This document shows positions 19,324 through 26,573 of a DNA stretch of 64,000 nucleotides, piece by piece (positions within the stretch are counted from its first letter, which is position 1; every line of letters starts with the position of its first letter). The notes under the pieces were generated by a model. It saw nothing but the letters and a program-made list of their open reading frames with translations. It did not search any database and was not told the DNA's origin. The DNA comes from JAJDTQ01 sp963422385 (GTDB lineage: Bacteria; Desulfobacterota; Binatia; UBA9968; JAJDTQ01). The stretch is from assembly GCA_963422385.1 (NCBI GenBank), contig OY729432.1:2790001-2854000 (forward strand), in the 5' to 3' direction. The position numbers were made by a program, and so were the translations under genes.

Positions 19324-20097
19324 ATGGACACACTGGTTCAAGAGCTCATCAGGGTCAAGCGTGAGGGTGCGGGCGCGGTGCTCCTCACCGTGGTGGAGTC
19401 CCAGGGCCTCGACGGGCTCGACAGCGGTGCCAAGTGCCTGATCCGGGACGGACGCATCGTCCTGGGGGCGGTGAACGACGCGGAACTGGAGCGGACGGTT
19501 CTCCGGGAGGCGGCCGAGCGGCTCTCGGCCGAGCACTCCCGGCTGGTGTCCCTGGAGACCGCATCGGGGGGGCAGGCGGACGTCTTTTTCGAAGTGATGC
19601 CGTCGCCGCCCAGGCTCATCGTCATCGGCGCCGGGCACATCGCCGTGCCGCTGGTGAAGATCGCCAAGCTCATGGACTACCACGTGGTGGTCATCGACGA
19701 CCGCATTCTTTTCGCCAACCGGGAACGGTTCCCGGAGGCCGACGAGGTGGTGGTGGGCGACATGGCCGAGACCGTGAAGGAGCTGGACGTTACGCCGACC
19801 ACCTACGTGGTGCTCATCACCCGCGGTCACAAATACGATGAACCGTGCCTGCGGGAACTGCTGGACCGGCCGGCCAGGTACATCGGCATGATCGGCAGCA
19901 AGCGGCGGATCAAGGCGTGCTTCGAGCGGTTCAAGGAAGAGGAGCACATCTCCGAGGAGCTGATCTCCCGGGTGTACGCGCCCATCGGACTCGACATCGG
20001 CACGGAGACGCCGGAGGAGATCGCGGTGGGAATCCTGGGTGAGATCATCAAGGTCCGGCGCGGCGGCAAGGCGCAGTCCCTCTCCGGGAACAAGTGA
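19324..20097 (+). CDS. XdhC/CoxF-family protein with Rossmann domain
   Basis: A 257-residue protein. Residues 1-95 resemble a degenerate XdhC N-domain (L-L-T-V-V-E-S-Q-G-L-D-G). Residues 98-235 are the XdhC Rossmann domain: L-I-V-I-G-A-G-H-I-A-V-P-L, V-V-V-I-D-D-R, T-Y-V-V-L-I-T-R-G-H-K-Y-D, Y-I-G-M-I-G-S-K-R-R. The ending Y-A-P-I-G-L-D-I-G-T-E-T-P-E-E-I-A-V is the conserved C-terminal signature. It should act with the preceding protein in molybdenum-cofactor insertion. Its stop overlaps the next start (GTGA at 20094-20097). Confidence 0.88.
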   Translation: MDTLVQELIRVKREGAGAVLLTVVESQGLDGLDSGAKCLIRDGRIVLGAVNDAELERTVLREAAERLSAEHSRLVSLETASGGQADVFFEVMPSPPRLIVIGAGHIAVPLVKIAKLMDYHVVVIDDRILFANRERFPEADEVVVGDMAETVKELDVTPTTYVVLITRGHKYDEPCLRELLDRPARYIGMIGSKRRIKACFERFKEEEHISEELISRVYAPIGLDIGTETPEEIAVGILGEIIKVRRGGKAQSLSGNK

Positions 20098-20525
20098 GAC
20101 CCTCCCGCGACATCCTGGTGAAAGGGGTGGTGTTCTCGGACCTGGGACGGGCCGGCGCGTTCCTGGGCATTGATTGGGTGCGGGACGCCATCCGGGAGCG
20201 GCTTGGCTTCGAACCCTTCCCAGGCACGTTGAACGTGCGGACGCGCGGCGTCGATCTGGCCCGGTGGGATCAGGTTCGACGGCAAGGCGGGAAGATCGTC
20301 CTGTCTTCGCCCGATCCGGCCTTCTGCAACGCCTTCCTGTTCACGGGTTCCATCGAGGGATGGGAGTCCCGACCGGGATCGCGTGAAAGGATCGCGGTAG
20401 TGGTTCCGGAGGTCAGGGAATACCCCGCCGACAAATTGGAGATCATCGCCCCGGTTTCGTTGAAGCAGACCCGCTCGGTGCGGGACGGCGACGAATTGAC
20501 CGTGGTGTTCGATCAGGGCCCGTGA
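20094..20525 (+). CDS. DUF120 / CTP-dependent riboflavin kinase-like protein
   Basis: A 143-residue stand-alone DUF120 domain. The hallmarks are G-F-E-P-F-P-G-T-L-N-V-R near residue 43, D-K-L-E-I-I-A-P-V-S-L near 119 and the end D-G-D-E-L-T-V-V-F. In archaea this fold (RibK) phosphorylates riboflavin to FMN using CTP rather than ATP. Start GTG 20094 overlaps the XdhC stop, implying coupling. The next gene is a UbiX flavin prenyltransferase, which consumes FMN, so local FMN supply is a reasonable inference. A bacterial occurrence is unusual; activity as a kinase rather than a flavin-binding domain is not proven. Confidence 0.8.
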   Translation: MRPSRDILVKGVVFSDLGRAGAFLGIDWVRDAIRERLGFEPFPGTLNVRTRGVDLARWDQVRRQGGKIVLSSPDPAFCNAFLFTGSIEGWESRPGSRERIAVVVPEVREYPADKLEIIAPVSLKQTRSVRDGDELTVVFDQGP

Positions 20526-20590
20526 AGCGCGCGAGGACCGTCCCCAAAGGACATCACGGCAAACAGGATCGTTACAGGAGGTAAGCCAGC

Positions 20591-21184
20591 ATGCGCCGTC
20601 TCATCGTAGGGTTGTCGGGAGCCACCGGATCGATCTTCGGGATCCGCATTCTCCAGGTCCTGCAACCGCTACCGGACATCGAGACCCACTTGGTCATGAG
20701 CAAGGCGGCCAAGATGACCCTCCAGGTGGAGACGCCGCATTCGGTGAAGGAAGTGGAGGCCATGGCCGACGTGGTGCACGATATCAACAATATCGGCGCC
20801 AGCATCGCCAGCGGCTCCTTCCGCACCGCCGGCATGGTCATCGCGCCGTGCTCCATGAAGTCCATGGGCGGGATCGTGCTTTCCGTGGGGGGCGACCTGC
20901 TGGTGCGCGCCTCCGACGTTATCCTCAAGGAGCGCAAGAAGCTGGTGCTGGTGGTCCGCGAGACTCCCTTGCACCTGGGCCATCTCGAGAGCATGGCGCA
21001 GCTCACCCGCATGGGCGCGGTGATCTTTCCGCCGGTCCCCGCCTTCTACCACCGGCCCAAGACTCTGGACGACGTCATCAACCAGACCGTTGCCCGTATC
21101 CTGGACCAGTTCGAGGTCGATACCGACATGTTCAGGCGGTGGAATGAAGAATCCCTGAGCCGCTATCCGGCGGACAAGGAATGA
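20591..21184 (+). CDS. ubiX: UbiX-family flavin prenyltransferase
   Basis: A 197-residue flavoprotein. The phosphate loop G-L-S-G-A-T-G-S is at residues 7-14, followed by V-M-S-K-A-A-K-M, S-F-R-T-A-G-M-V-I-A-P-C-S-M-K-S-M-G-G-I near 78-97, R-E-T-P-L-H-L-G-H-L near 125 and P-A-F-Y-H-R-P-K near 152. The enzyme joins dimethylallyl phosphate to FMN to make prenylated FMN, the cofactor of UbiD decarboxylases. A strong GGAGG precedes ATG 20591. A UbiD homologue lies at 60277-61725 in the same window. Confidence 0.92.
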   Translation: MRRLIVGLSGATGSIFGIRILQVLQPLPDIETHLVMSKAAKMTLQVETPHSVKEVEAMADVVHDINNIGASIASGSFRTAGMVIAPCSMKSMGGIVLSVGGDLLVRASDVILKERKKLVLVVRETPLHLGHLESMAQLTRMGAVIFPPVPAFYHRPKTLDDVINQTVARILDQFEVDTDMFRRWNEESLSRYPADKE

Positions 21185-21224
21185 GCCGGATGCGGCGTCC
21201 ATAAGGCGGGACGCCCGCGGCCGG

Positions 21225-21707
21225 ATGTTTCCCATGGCCGATCTCGAAGAACAGATTCTCGAATACCTCCGGGCCCACAACACCATGACCCTCGGCACCT
21301 GCCTGGACGGGGCGCCGTGGAACGCCACGGTCTTCTACGCCAGCGACGGGTTTCATCTCTATTTCTTCTCCGCTCCGGACTCGCGCCACTGCACGAACCT
21401 CACGGCCAACCCGCGGGTGGCGGTGACGGTCCAGGAGGACTACGAGGACTGGCGCGAGATCAAGGGGATCCAGCTCGAGGGAACCGTGGATCTCATCGAC
21501 TCGGTGACGACCAAGGCCAAGGCCATGGCGGTCTACGCGCGAAAGTACCCCGGCGTCATCAGGCTGTTCACGGACCCCGCCAGCGGGATCTATCATCGGG
21601 CGTTTCTCAAGGTGAAGTTCTACCGTGTGATTCCGGAGACGCTTTACTACATCGACAACCGGCAAGGGTTCGGCAAGAGGCAGGAATTGGTCCTCGGCAA
21701 GGGCTGA
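21225..21707 (+). CDS. Pyridoxamine 5'-phosphate oxidase-family flavoprotein
   Basis: About 160 residues with the split-barrel FMN-binding fold: H-N-T-M-T-L-G-T-C-L-D-G-A-P-W-N-A-T-V-F-Y, then L-Y-F-F-S-A-P-D-S-R-H-C-T-N-L and N-P-R-V-A-V-T-V-Q-E-D. These bind FMN or F420-like cofactors, and most have no assigned substrate. Either ATG 21225 or ATG 21237 (M-A-D-L-E-E-Q) may be used; neither has a strong site. It follows UbiX on the same strand, continuing the flavin theme. Confidence 0.82.
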   Translation: MFPMADLEEQILEYLRAHNTMTLGTCLDGAPWNATVFYASDGFHLYFFSAPDSRHCTNLTANPRVAVTVQEDYEDWREIKGIQLEGTVDLIDSVTTKAKAMAVYARKYPGVIRLFTDPASGIYHRAFLKVKFYRVIPETLYYIDNRQGFGKRQELVLGKG

Positions 21708-21768
21708 CGCCGCCGGACCGGTACTGCCGCGGTGCCCGGGGCTGCGTCGAACCAGGGAGGATCGCTTC

Positions 21769-22254
21769 GTGTCACGACTATTGGGCAAGGAAATGCCGGA
21801 CGAGCTGTTTGCGCTGATGAGCGGCAAGGCCGTCGAGGCGGGCAAGGTGTTCATCATGGCCACGATGGACGAGAACGGCTGGGCCCACCCGGCCATGGGG
21901 TCCTACTACGAGCTGGTGGCCAAGAGTCCCGGCCGCATCCATCTGGCCGTGGGCAAGAACAGCACCACGGAACGGAACCTCGTGCGCACCGGCGCCCTGA
22001 CCCTGGTGGTCACCGACCACGGCATGAACTTTTATCTCAAGGGCGGCGCCAAGCGGACGCGAGAGAAACTGGCGGACACCCCCTTCGCGCTGTTCCAGGT
22101 GGAGCTCCACGCGGTCCTGGAGGACCAGGAACCGGGGGTCACCATCGTCACCGGCGTACGCTACGAGTCGAATCGGAGCCCCAACGCGGAGTTCATGCAG
22201 CAGATGCTCGATAGGACCTGCGAAGCGTTGGCGGCCGCGCCCTGGGAGACGTAG
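21769..22254 (+). CDS. PPOX-class split-barrel flavoprotein
   Basis: A 161-residue relative of pyridoxamine-phosphate oxidase: K-V-F-I-M-A-T-M-D-E-N-G-W-A-H-P-A-M, then H-L-A-V-G-K-N-S-T-T-E-R-N-L and L-T-L-V-V-T-D-H-G. It starts with GTG 21769 after AGGGAGG. It is only distantly similar to the preceding PPOX protein. The adjacent flavin-biosynthetic genes make FMN the likely cofactor. Substrate unknown. Confidence 0.75.
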   Translation: MSRLLGKEMPDELFALMSGKAVEAGKVFIMATMDENGWAHPAMGSYYELVAKSPGRIHLAVGKNSTTERNLVRTGALTLVVTDHGMNFYLKGGAKRTREKLADTPFALFQVELHAVLEDQEPGVTIVTGVRYESNRSPNAEFMQQMLDRTCEALAAAPWET

Positions 22255-22336
22255 GGGAAGGTTTCCACCCCGCCCGTGTGTCCGGGGGCCATGCCGGGAT
22301 GCGCTGGCCAGTCAACGCCGTTCGTGTTAGCTACAG

Positions 22337-22369
22337 GATACGGATGTTGTGAGATACAACACCCGTATC
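22337..22369. promoter_or_regulatory. 33-bp inverted repeat upstream of an amidohydrolase gene
   Basis: Two 14-bp arms, gatacggatgttgt (22337-22350) and acaacacccgtatc (22356-22369), are complementary at 13 of 14 positions around a 5-nt loop. It lies 60 bp before the amidohydrolase ATG and 80 bp after the PPOX stop, with no T-run. An operator for a dimeric regulator fits better than a terminator, but either is possible. Confidence 0.55.
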
Positions 22370-22428
22370 AAGTTCTCGGGCAGCGACGCCGCTGCCGACT
22401 TTCGTGAAACTTCAAGGAGGTTTGCTGT

Positions 22429-23307
22429 ATGGACCCGATTACGGACCCGATTGCCATTGACGTGCACGTCCACCTTTGCGACGAGCTGACCCTGAGCTCG
22501 AAGGGCGACCGCCCGAAACAGATGGCCCAGTACTTCAAGCGGGAGCGGAAGCCCGTCTCCATCGACGAGATGGCGGACGAGTATCGTGCGCGCAACATGA
22601 TGGCCGTGATTCAGAACACCACCGATGAGACCATCACGGGGCTGAAACCGGTGCCCAACGAGCACGTGGCCGACGGCGTGAAGCGGAACTCCGACGTTTT
22701 CCTGGGCTTCGGCGTCATCGATCCGTGGCAGCAGAAGGTGGCGCTGCAGGAGATCCGGCGTATCAAGGACTTGGGCCTGCACGGTGTGGGCGAGATCAAT
22801 CCGGCCCGGCAACAGTTCTTCCCCAACGACACCCGCTTCTATCCCCTGTGGGAGGAATGCCAGAAGCTCGAGTTGCCGATCCTGTTCCACAGCGGCATGG
22901 CCGGCGCCGGCGCCGGCACTCCCGGGGGCATGGGCAACAAGCTCAAGTTCACCCAGCCGATCCACCTGGATGACGTGGCCGCGGACTTCCCCGAGCTGAA
23001 GCTCATCTGCGCCCATCCGTCGTGGCCCTGGACCGCCGAGAGTCTCGCCATCGCCCGGCACAAGAGCAACTTCTACATCGATCTGTCGGGCTGGTCGCCC
23101 AAGTACTTCGCCGCCGAGCTGGTCCAGCAGGTGAACTCGATCCTTCAGGACAAGGCCATGTTCGGCTCCGACTGGCCGGCCATCGGCGTGGAGCGCTGGC
23201 TGGACGACTTCGCGAAGATCAGCATCAAGCCCGAAGTCAAGCAGAAGCTCATGCTGGACAACGCCAGGAAGTTCTTCGGCATGGACCAGGGGGGCCTGAC
23301 CGAGTAA
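22429..23307 (+). CDS. Amidohydrolase (PF04909, metal-dependent TIM-barrel)
   Basis: A 292-residue amidohydrolase-2 protein. The metal-binding H-x-H is I-D-V-H-V-H-L near residue 10, then L-F-H-S-G-M near 156, I-C-A-H-P-S-W-P-W near 194 and the C-terminal F-G-S-D-W-P with the catalytic Asp near 248. The family includes gamma-resorcylate decarboxylase and acyclic hydrolases, so decarboxylation is as likely as hydrolysis. AAGGAGG precedes ATG 22429. The last codons (G-G-L-T-E) and the TAA come from a dispersed repeat (see 23290-23469). Confidence 0.88.
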   Translation: MDPITDPIAIDVHVHLCDELTLSSKGDRPKQMAQYFKRERKPVSIDEMADEYRARNMMAVIQNTTDETITGLKPVPNEHVADGVKRNSDVFLGFGVIDPWQQKVALQEIRRIKDLGLHGVGEINPARQQFFPNDTRFYPLWEECQKLELPILFHSGMAGAGAGTPGGMGNKLKFTQPIHLDDVAADFPELKLICAHPSWPWTAESLAIARHKSNFYIDLSGWSPKYFAAELVQQVNSILQDKAMFGSDWPAIGVERWLDDFAKISIKPEVKQKLMLDNARKFFGMDQGGLTE

Positions 23308-23469
23308 GCGAATCGTAGCGAGAGGTAGGGAAATGGAGGCCGTTCGTGGGCGGATTCGAGGAGAATATCAGGAATATTTGACGAAAATCCAGCCACAAAT
23401 GGACCCCTTTCCCTGCCTCGTAGTAGATTTTGCATTACTAGGACAGGCCCCCAGGAGCCGGTACAGGCC
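23290..23469 (+). repeat. Dispersed palindromic repeat, copy A (interrupted)
   Basis: The left part gcctgaccgagtaagcg then aatcgtagcgagaggtagg (about 23294-23329) and the right part ccctttccctgcctcg then tagtagatttt (23404-23430) match copy B at 29258-29358 and are complementary to each other. Here the hairpin tip is separated by about 65 extra bases (23336-23400). The repeat starts inside the amidohydrolase gene and provides its stop codon. The rest of the gap to 23533 shows nothing else. Confidence 0.75.
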
Positions 23470-23532
23470 ATCAACACTCCGGAAGTCGAGGGGAGCGTCG
23501 CAGTCCGTCTCCTTCCCCCGATGGGGTTCAGC

Positions 23533-24816
23533 ATGTCGGTCGAATTGATCAAGGCCGCGCGGCCCGCCTCCCACGGCTTCCAGGTCATGGCGAAGCCCAC
23601 CGGCGCCATCTGCAATCTGGACTGCGTCTACTGCTACTATCTCAAGAAGGAAGACCTCTATCCCGAGACCCGGTCCTTCCGCATGGAGCGGGACGTGCTG
23701 GAGGACTACATCGCGCAGCACGTCGAGGCCTGTCCGGACCCGGTCGTCGACTTCGCCTGGCACGGCGGCGAGCCCACCATCCTGGGCCTCGACTACTTCC
23801 GGGAGATCGTCGCGCTCCAACGCAAGCACTGCCCGCCGGACCGCAAGGTCCGCAACGGCATGCAGACCAACGGGGTCCTGCTCGATGACGAGTGGTGCCG
23901 TTTCCTGGCCGAGGAAGGCTTCTCCATCGGCTTGAGCATCGACGGCTCCGAGAAGCTTCACGACGAGTACCGCGTCACAAAGGGGCAGCAGCCCACCCAC
24001 CGAAAGGTGGTGCAGGCGTTCAAGCGGCTCAAGGCCTACAGGGTGCCCTGTGACGTGCTGTGTGTGGTCCACGCCGGCAATGTCGGCCACCCCACCACGG
24101 TCTATCGTTATTTCAAGAGCATCGGCGCCGACCACCAGCAGTTCATTCCGCTCGTGGAGCCTCTGCCCGGCGACGCCGGGGTGACCCCCCGCAGCGTGCC
24201 GTCGGAGGCCTTCGGCAGATTCCTGTGCGCCATCTTCGACGAATGGATCCGCACCGACGTGGGCCGGGTCACCATCCAGATCTTCGACGAAGCGGCCCGC
24301 ACCGGCCTCGGCATCGACCACGCACTGTGCATCTTCCGGGAAACCTGCGGCGACGTGCCGGCGTTGGAGCACAACGGCGACTTCTATTCCTGCGACCACT
24401 ACGTGGACCCGGAATACCGCGTCGGCAACATCCGCGAGACGCCGCTGGCGCGCATGATCGACAGCGACGCTCAGCGGAAGTTCGGCCGCGACAAGTGGAC
24501 CTCGCTGCCGCGCTACTGCCGTGAGTGCGAGGTGCGCGCCCAGTGCAACGGCGGCTGTCCCAAGGACCGGTTCATCAAGACTCCCGACGGGGAGGACGGG
24601 CTCAACTATCTCTGCGCCGGCTACAAGAAGTTCTTCATCCACAGCCGGGAGCACCTGAGCACCATGGCCGGCCTGTGGCAGACCGGCGAGCCCATGGAGA
24701 AAGTCATGCGCCTGGTGCGGGAGGCGGACGCCGCCGTCCGGCCCGAAGCCGGCCGCAACGACCCCTGTCCCTGCGGCAGCGGCCGCAAGTACAAACGCTG
24801 CTGCCTGACGATGTGA
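23533..24816 (+). CDS. Radical SAM/SPASM maturase, anaerobic-sulfatase-maturase-like, with SEC-C tail
   Basis: About 427 residues. The radical SAM cluster motif is C-N-L-D-C-V-Y-C near residues 27-34, followed by A-W-H-G-G-E-P-T-I-L-G. Then come M-Q-T-N-G-V-L-L and a C-terminal SPASM set (C-G-D-V-P, C-D-H-Y-V, Y-C-R-E-C, C-N-G-G-C-P) for two more iron-sulfur clusters. Such enzymes convert Cys or Ser in sulfatases to formylglycine. The last residues R-N-D-P-C-P-C-G-S-G-R-K-Y-K-R-C-C are a SEC-C zinc motif. ATG 23533 has GGGG upstream; ATG 23521 is the alternative. No sulfatase is in the window. Confidence 0.9.
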   Translation: MSVELIKAARPASHGFQVMAKPTGAICNLDCVYCYYLKKEDLYPETRSFRMERDVLEDYIAQHVEACPDPVVDFAWHGGEPTILGLDYFREIVALQRKHCPPDRKVRNGMQTNGVLLDDEWCRFLAEEGFSIGLSIDGSEKLHDEYRVTKGQQPTHRKVVQAFKRLKAYRVPCDVLCVVHAGNVGHPTTVYRYFKSIGADHQQFIPLVEPLPGDAGVTPRSVPSEAFGRFLCAIFDEWIRTDVGRVTIQIFDEAARTGLGIDHALCIFRETCGDVPALEHNGDFYSCDHYVDPEYRVGNIRETPLARMIDSDAQRKFGRDKWTSLPRYCRECEVRAQCNGGCPKDRFIKTPDGEDGLNYLCAGYKKFFIHSREHLSTMAGLWQTGEPMEKVMRLVREADAAVRPEAGRNDPCPCGSGRKYKRCCLTM

Positions 24817-24944
24817 TGAAGAACGCATCGGACCCGGCCGCCCTTGTCGCCATCGACGTCGGTTCCAGCGCGACCTTCGGCCGAAACATCGAGCTGCCGG
24901 TCAACAACAACCCGCGCGTCGACCCCTGTGTTACAGGCTCCTAG
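24816..24944 (+). CDS. 42-residue open frame coupled to the radical SAM gene
   Basis: Its ATG overlaps the maturase stop (TGATG at 24814-24818), an arrangement favouring translational coupling. The peptide reads M-K-N-A-S-D-P-A-A-L-V-A-I-D-V-G-S-S, then N-N-N-P-R-V-D-P-C-V-T-G-S. It is not a family I know. Small peptides next to radical SAM/SPASM enzymes can be modification substrates, but this one might equally be a leftover gene end. Its final codons lie in sequence resembling the end of the dispersed repeat (acaggctcc). Confidence 0.35.
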   Translation: MKNASDPAALVAIDVGSSATFGRNIELPVNNNPRVDPCVTGS

Positions 24945-25627
24945 TTGAGGGTGCGTGAGCCGGAGCCGGAAGGCACGGTCGGGGTTTCACCGCCCAGTTC
25001 CAGGAGGCTGACGAGGACCTCCTCCCGTTCCTTCAGGGATCCTGTTACAAGAAGCGCCTGCTTTTCCGATGGATGGAAGGGCATGGCGACTCCCAGGAAA
25101 TTCACGAGATCGGCATCGGATATGGGGTCGAGTTGGCTCATGTCGATGTTGAGGCCGCGGCCCTGCGCGTAGCGGTCCAAGGCCCGCGTCAGGCGCGTGC
25201 GATCGATGGCGTCGGAGTCCGTCTGCTGCAGGTCACCGAAATACTCGTAGTCCGGTCGCACGCGCCGGTAGCCGCGTTCCAGGGACAGCTCCTCCTTGAT
25301 GCGGAAACGGCTGACTCCGCGAAGCTGGACCATGTAGCGTCCGTCCGACGATTTTTCCCATCGTTCGATGTGTCCGGCGCAGCCGACGTCGTAGAGACCG
25401 GGCATGGTAGACTCGGCTCCGGGCTGCGGGAGATTGTCTTTCCGGGGAACAAAGGGCTGGATCATGCCGAAAACACCCTCCGCCTCGAGGGCGTCCCGCA
25501 CCATGTTCCGATACCGGGGCTCGAAGATATGCAGCGGCAACCGTGTGCCGGGCAAGAGCAGCACTCCCGTGAGCGGAAAGACGGAGAGGATTTCGGGTAA
25601 CGAGACGGATTCGGCTTTGTCTTCCAT
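24941..25627 (-). CDS. Lon N-terminal (LON substrate-binding) domain protein
   Basis: A 228-residue stand-alone LON domain without the AAA+ or protease parts: F-P-L-T-G-V-L-L-L-P-G-T-R-L-P-L-H-I-F-E-P-R-Y-R, then F-G-M-I-Q-P, V-G-C-A-G-H-I and the helical C-terminal half. The family is widespread in bacteria and its role is uncertain; substrate recognition or protein quality control is presumed. The start at 25627 is chosen because GAGGGGAG lies just before it. An ATG at 25642 lies inside that site. The stop end overlaps the 42-residue frame on the other strand. Confidence 0.85.
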   Translation of the reverse strand: MEDKAESVSLPEILSVFPLTGVLLLPGTRLPLHIFEPRYRNMVRDALEAEGVFGMIQPFVPRKDNLPQPGAESTMPGLYDVGCAGHIERWEKSSDGRYMVQLRGVSRFRIKEELSLERGYRRVRPDYEYFGDLQQTDSDAIDRTRLTRALDRYAQGRGLNIDMSQLDPISDADLVNFLGVAMPFHPSEKQALLVTGSLKEREEVLVSLLELGGETPTVPSGSGSRTLN

Positions 25628-25699
25628 ACGGACTCCCCTCATTGATTATAAAGCCCCTCGGACAGCCGTCAACCCGGTGTCGTGTCCCACGATGGGCCG

Positions 25700-26368
25700 T
25701 CAGGCGTAGGCATCGTATATTCCGTCGAACTTGGCCAGTTTGAAGCGGACCATGTTCCGCGCGGCATGGGCGACGACCTTGCGTTCGCGCTCGGACTCGC
25801 AGTAGCGCTCGACCACCCGTGCCGCGATGGTCGTGTGCTCCTGGTCCGCCACCGCGTGCACCGTGAAGAACTCGCGGTCGTACCCGTTGATCCCGTACCG
25901 GTCGGCCAGGCACCCATCGAACTCCGCGGCGTAACGGCCCACCATGCTTTCGTTCACCAGCGCGCTCGTGCGGCTCTCAGCCGGCGAGCCCAGAAACATG
26001 CCCCTGAGTATGGCCGCGGCGTGGGCCTGGCATTCGAAGATGGGCAGAGCCTCGTCGAAGTCCTCTTCGGTGAGACCGATGGCCAGGCCGAAACGCTTCA
26101 TGAGATCCGGGTGCGTCCGTTCCTCCGTGAAGGCGTGGAGGAACAGATCGTAGAGTTCCTGGTTGTGGGCGTTCTTGGCCATGCACAGGACGAACCCCTT
26201 GTTGATGGCCACATTGAGGATGTAGTGCTGCACCGCGAAGCTCTGGAGCCTGCGATTCGACAGCCTGCCGTCGCGCAGGTCGGAGAAATACCTGCTCTCC
26301 ATCAGCCGCTCGACTCCGGGGTGGATGATTTCCTCCACGACGGAGTCTACAAAGGCTTGGGTTGTCAT
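25700..26368 (-). CDS. Heme-oxygenase-fold (TenA/PqqC-like) iron-containing oxidase
   Basis: A 222-residue all-helical protein. Candidate metal ligands are T-E-E-R-T-H-P near residue 69 and V-H-A-V-A-D-Q-E-H near 174, the His-x3-Asp/Glu-x2-His pattern also present in the two proteins at 57575-59057. Such heme-oxygenase-like proteins include diiron oxidases and TenA thiaminases. The start at 26368 follows AAGGAG. The longer frame upstream is not supported. Substrate unknown. It is divergent from the amidohydrolase at 26574. Confidence 0.78.
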   Translation of the reverse strand: MTTQAFVDSVVEEIIHPGVERLMESRYFSDLRDGRLSNRRLQSFAVQHYILNVAINKGFVLCMAKNAHNQELYDLFLHAFTEERTHPDLMKRFGLAIGLTEEDFDEALPIFECQAHAAAILRGMFLGSPAESRTSALVNESMVGRYAAEFDGCLADRYGINGYDREFFTVHAVADQEHTTIAARVVERYCESERERKVVAHAARNMVRFKLAKFDGIYDAYA

Positions 26369-26573
26369 GACGCTCCTTTCCCGAAAAAAGACCGTTCCGC
26401 CGCAAGCCGGCGCGGAGTGGCACAGGAAATGGACCGAACAGGACACTAAAGGAATCGCTGCGGCGCTGTCAAGGGTCCCCGGATACGGTTGAAGCGGAAG
26501 GCGAAACAGGGAATAGTATCCAGGTATCGCGCCGGGGGCTGCTTCACGGGCCGCAACCGAAAGGAGTGCCATC

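Noticed and set aside
16645..20097. Complete aerobic CO dehydrogenase operon
   Set aside because: Only maturation genes are present. No molybdopterin large subunit, flavin subunit or 2Fe-2S subunit is encoded in the window.
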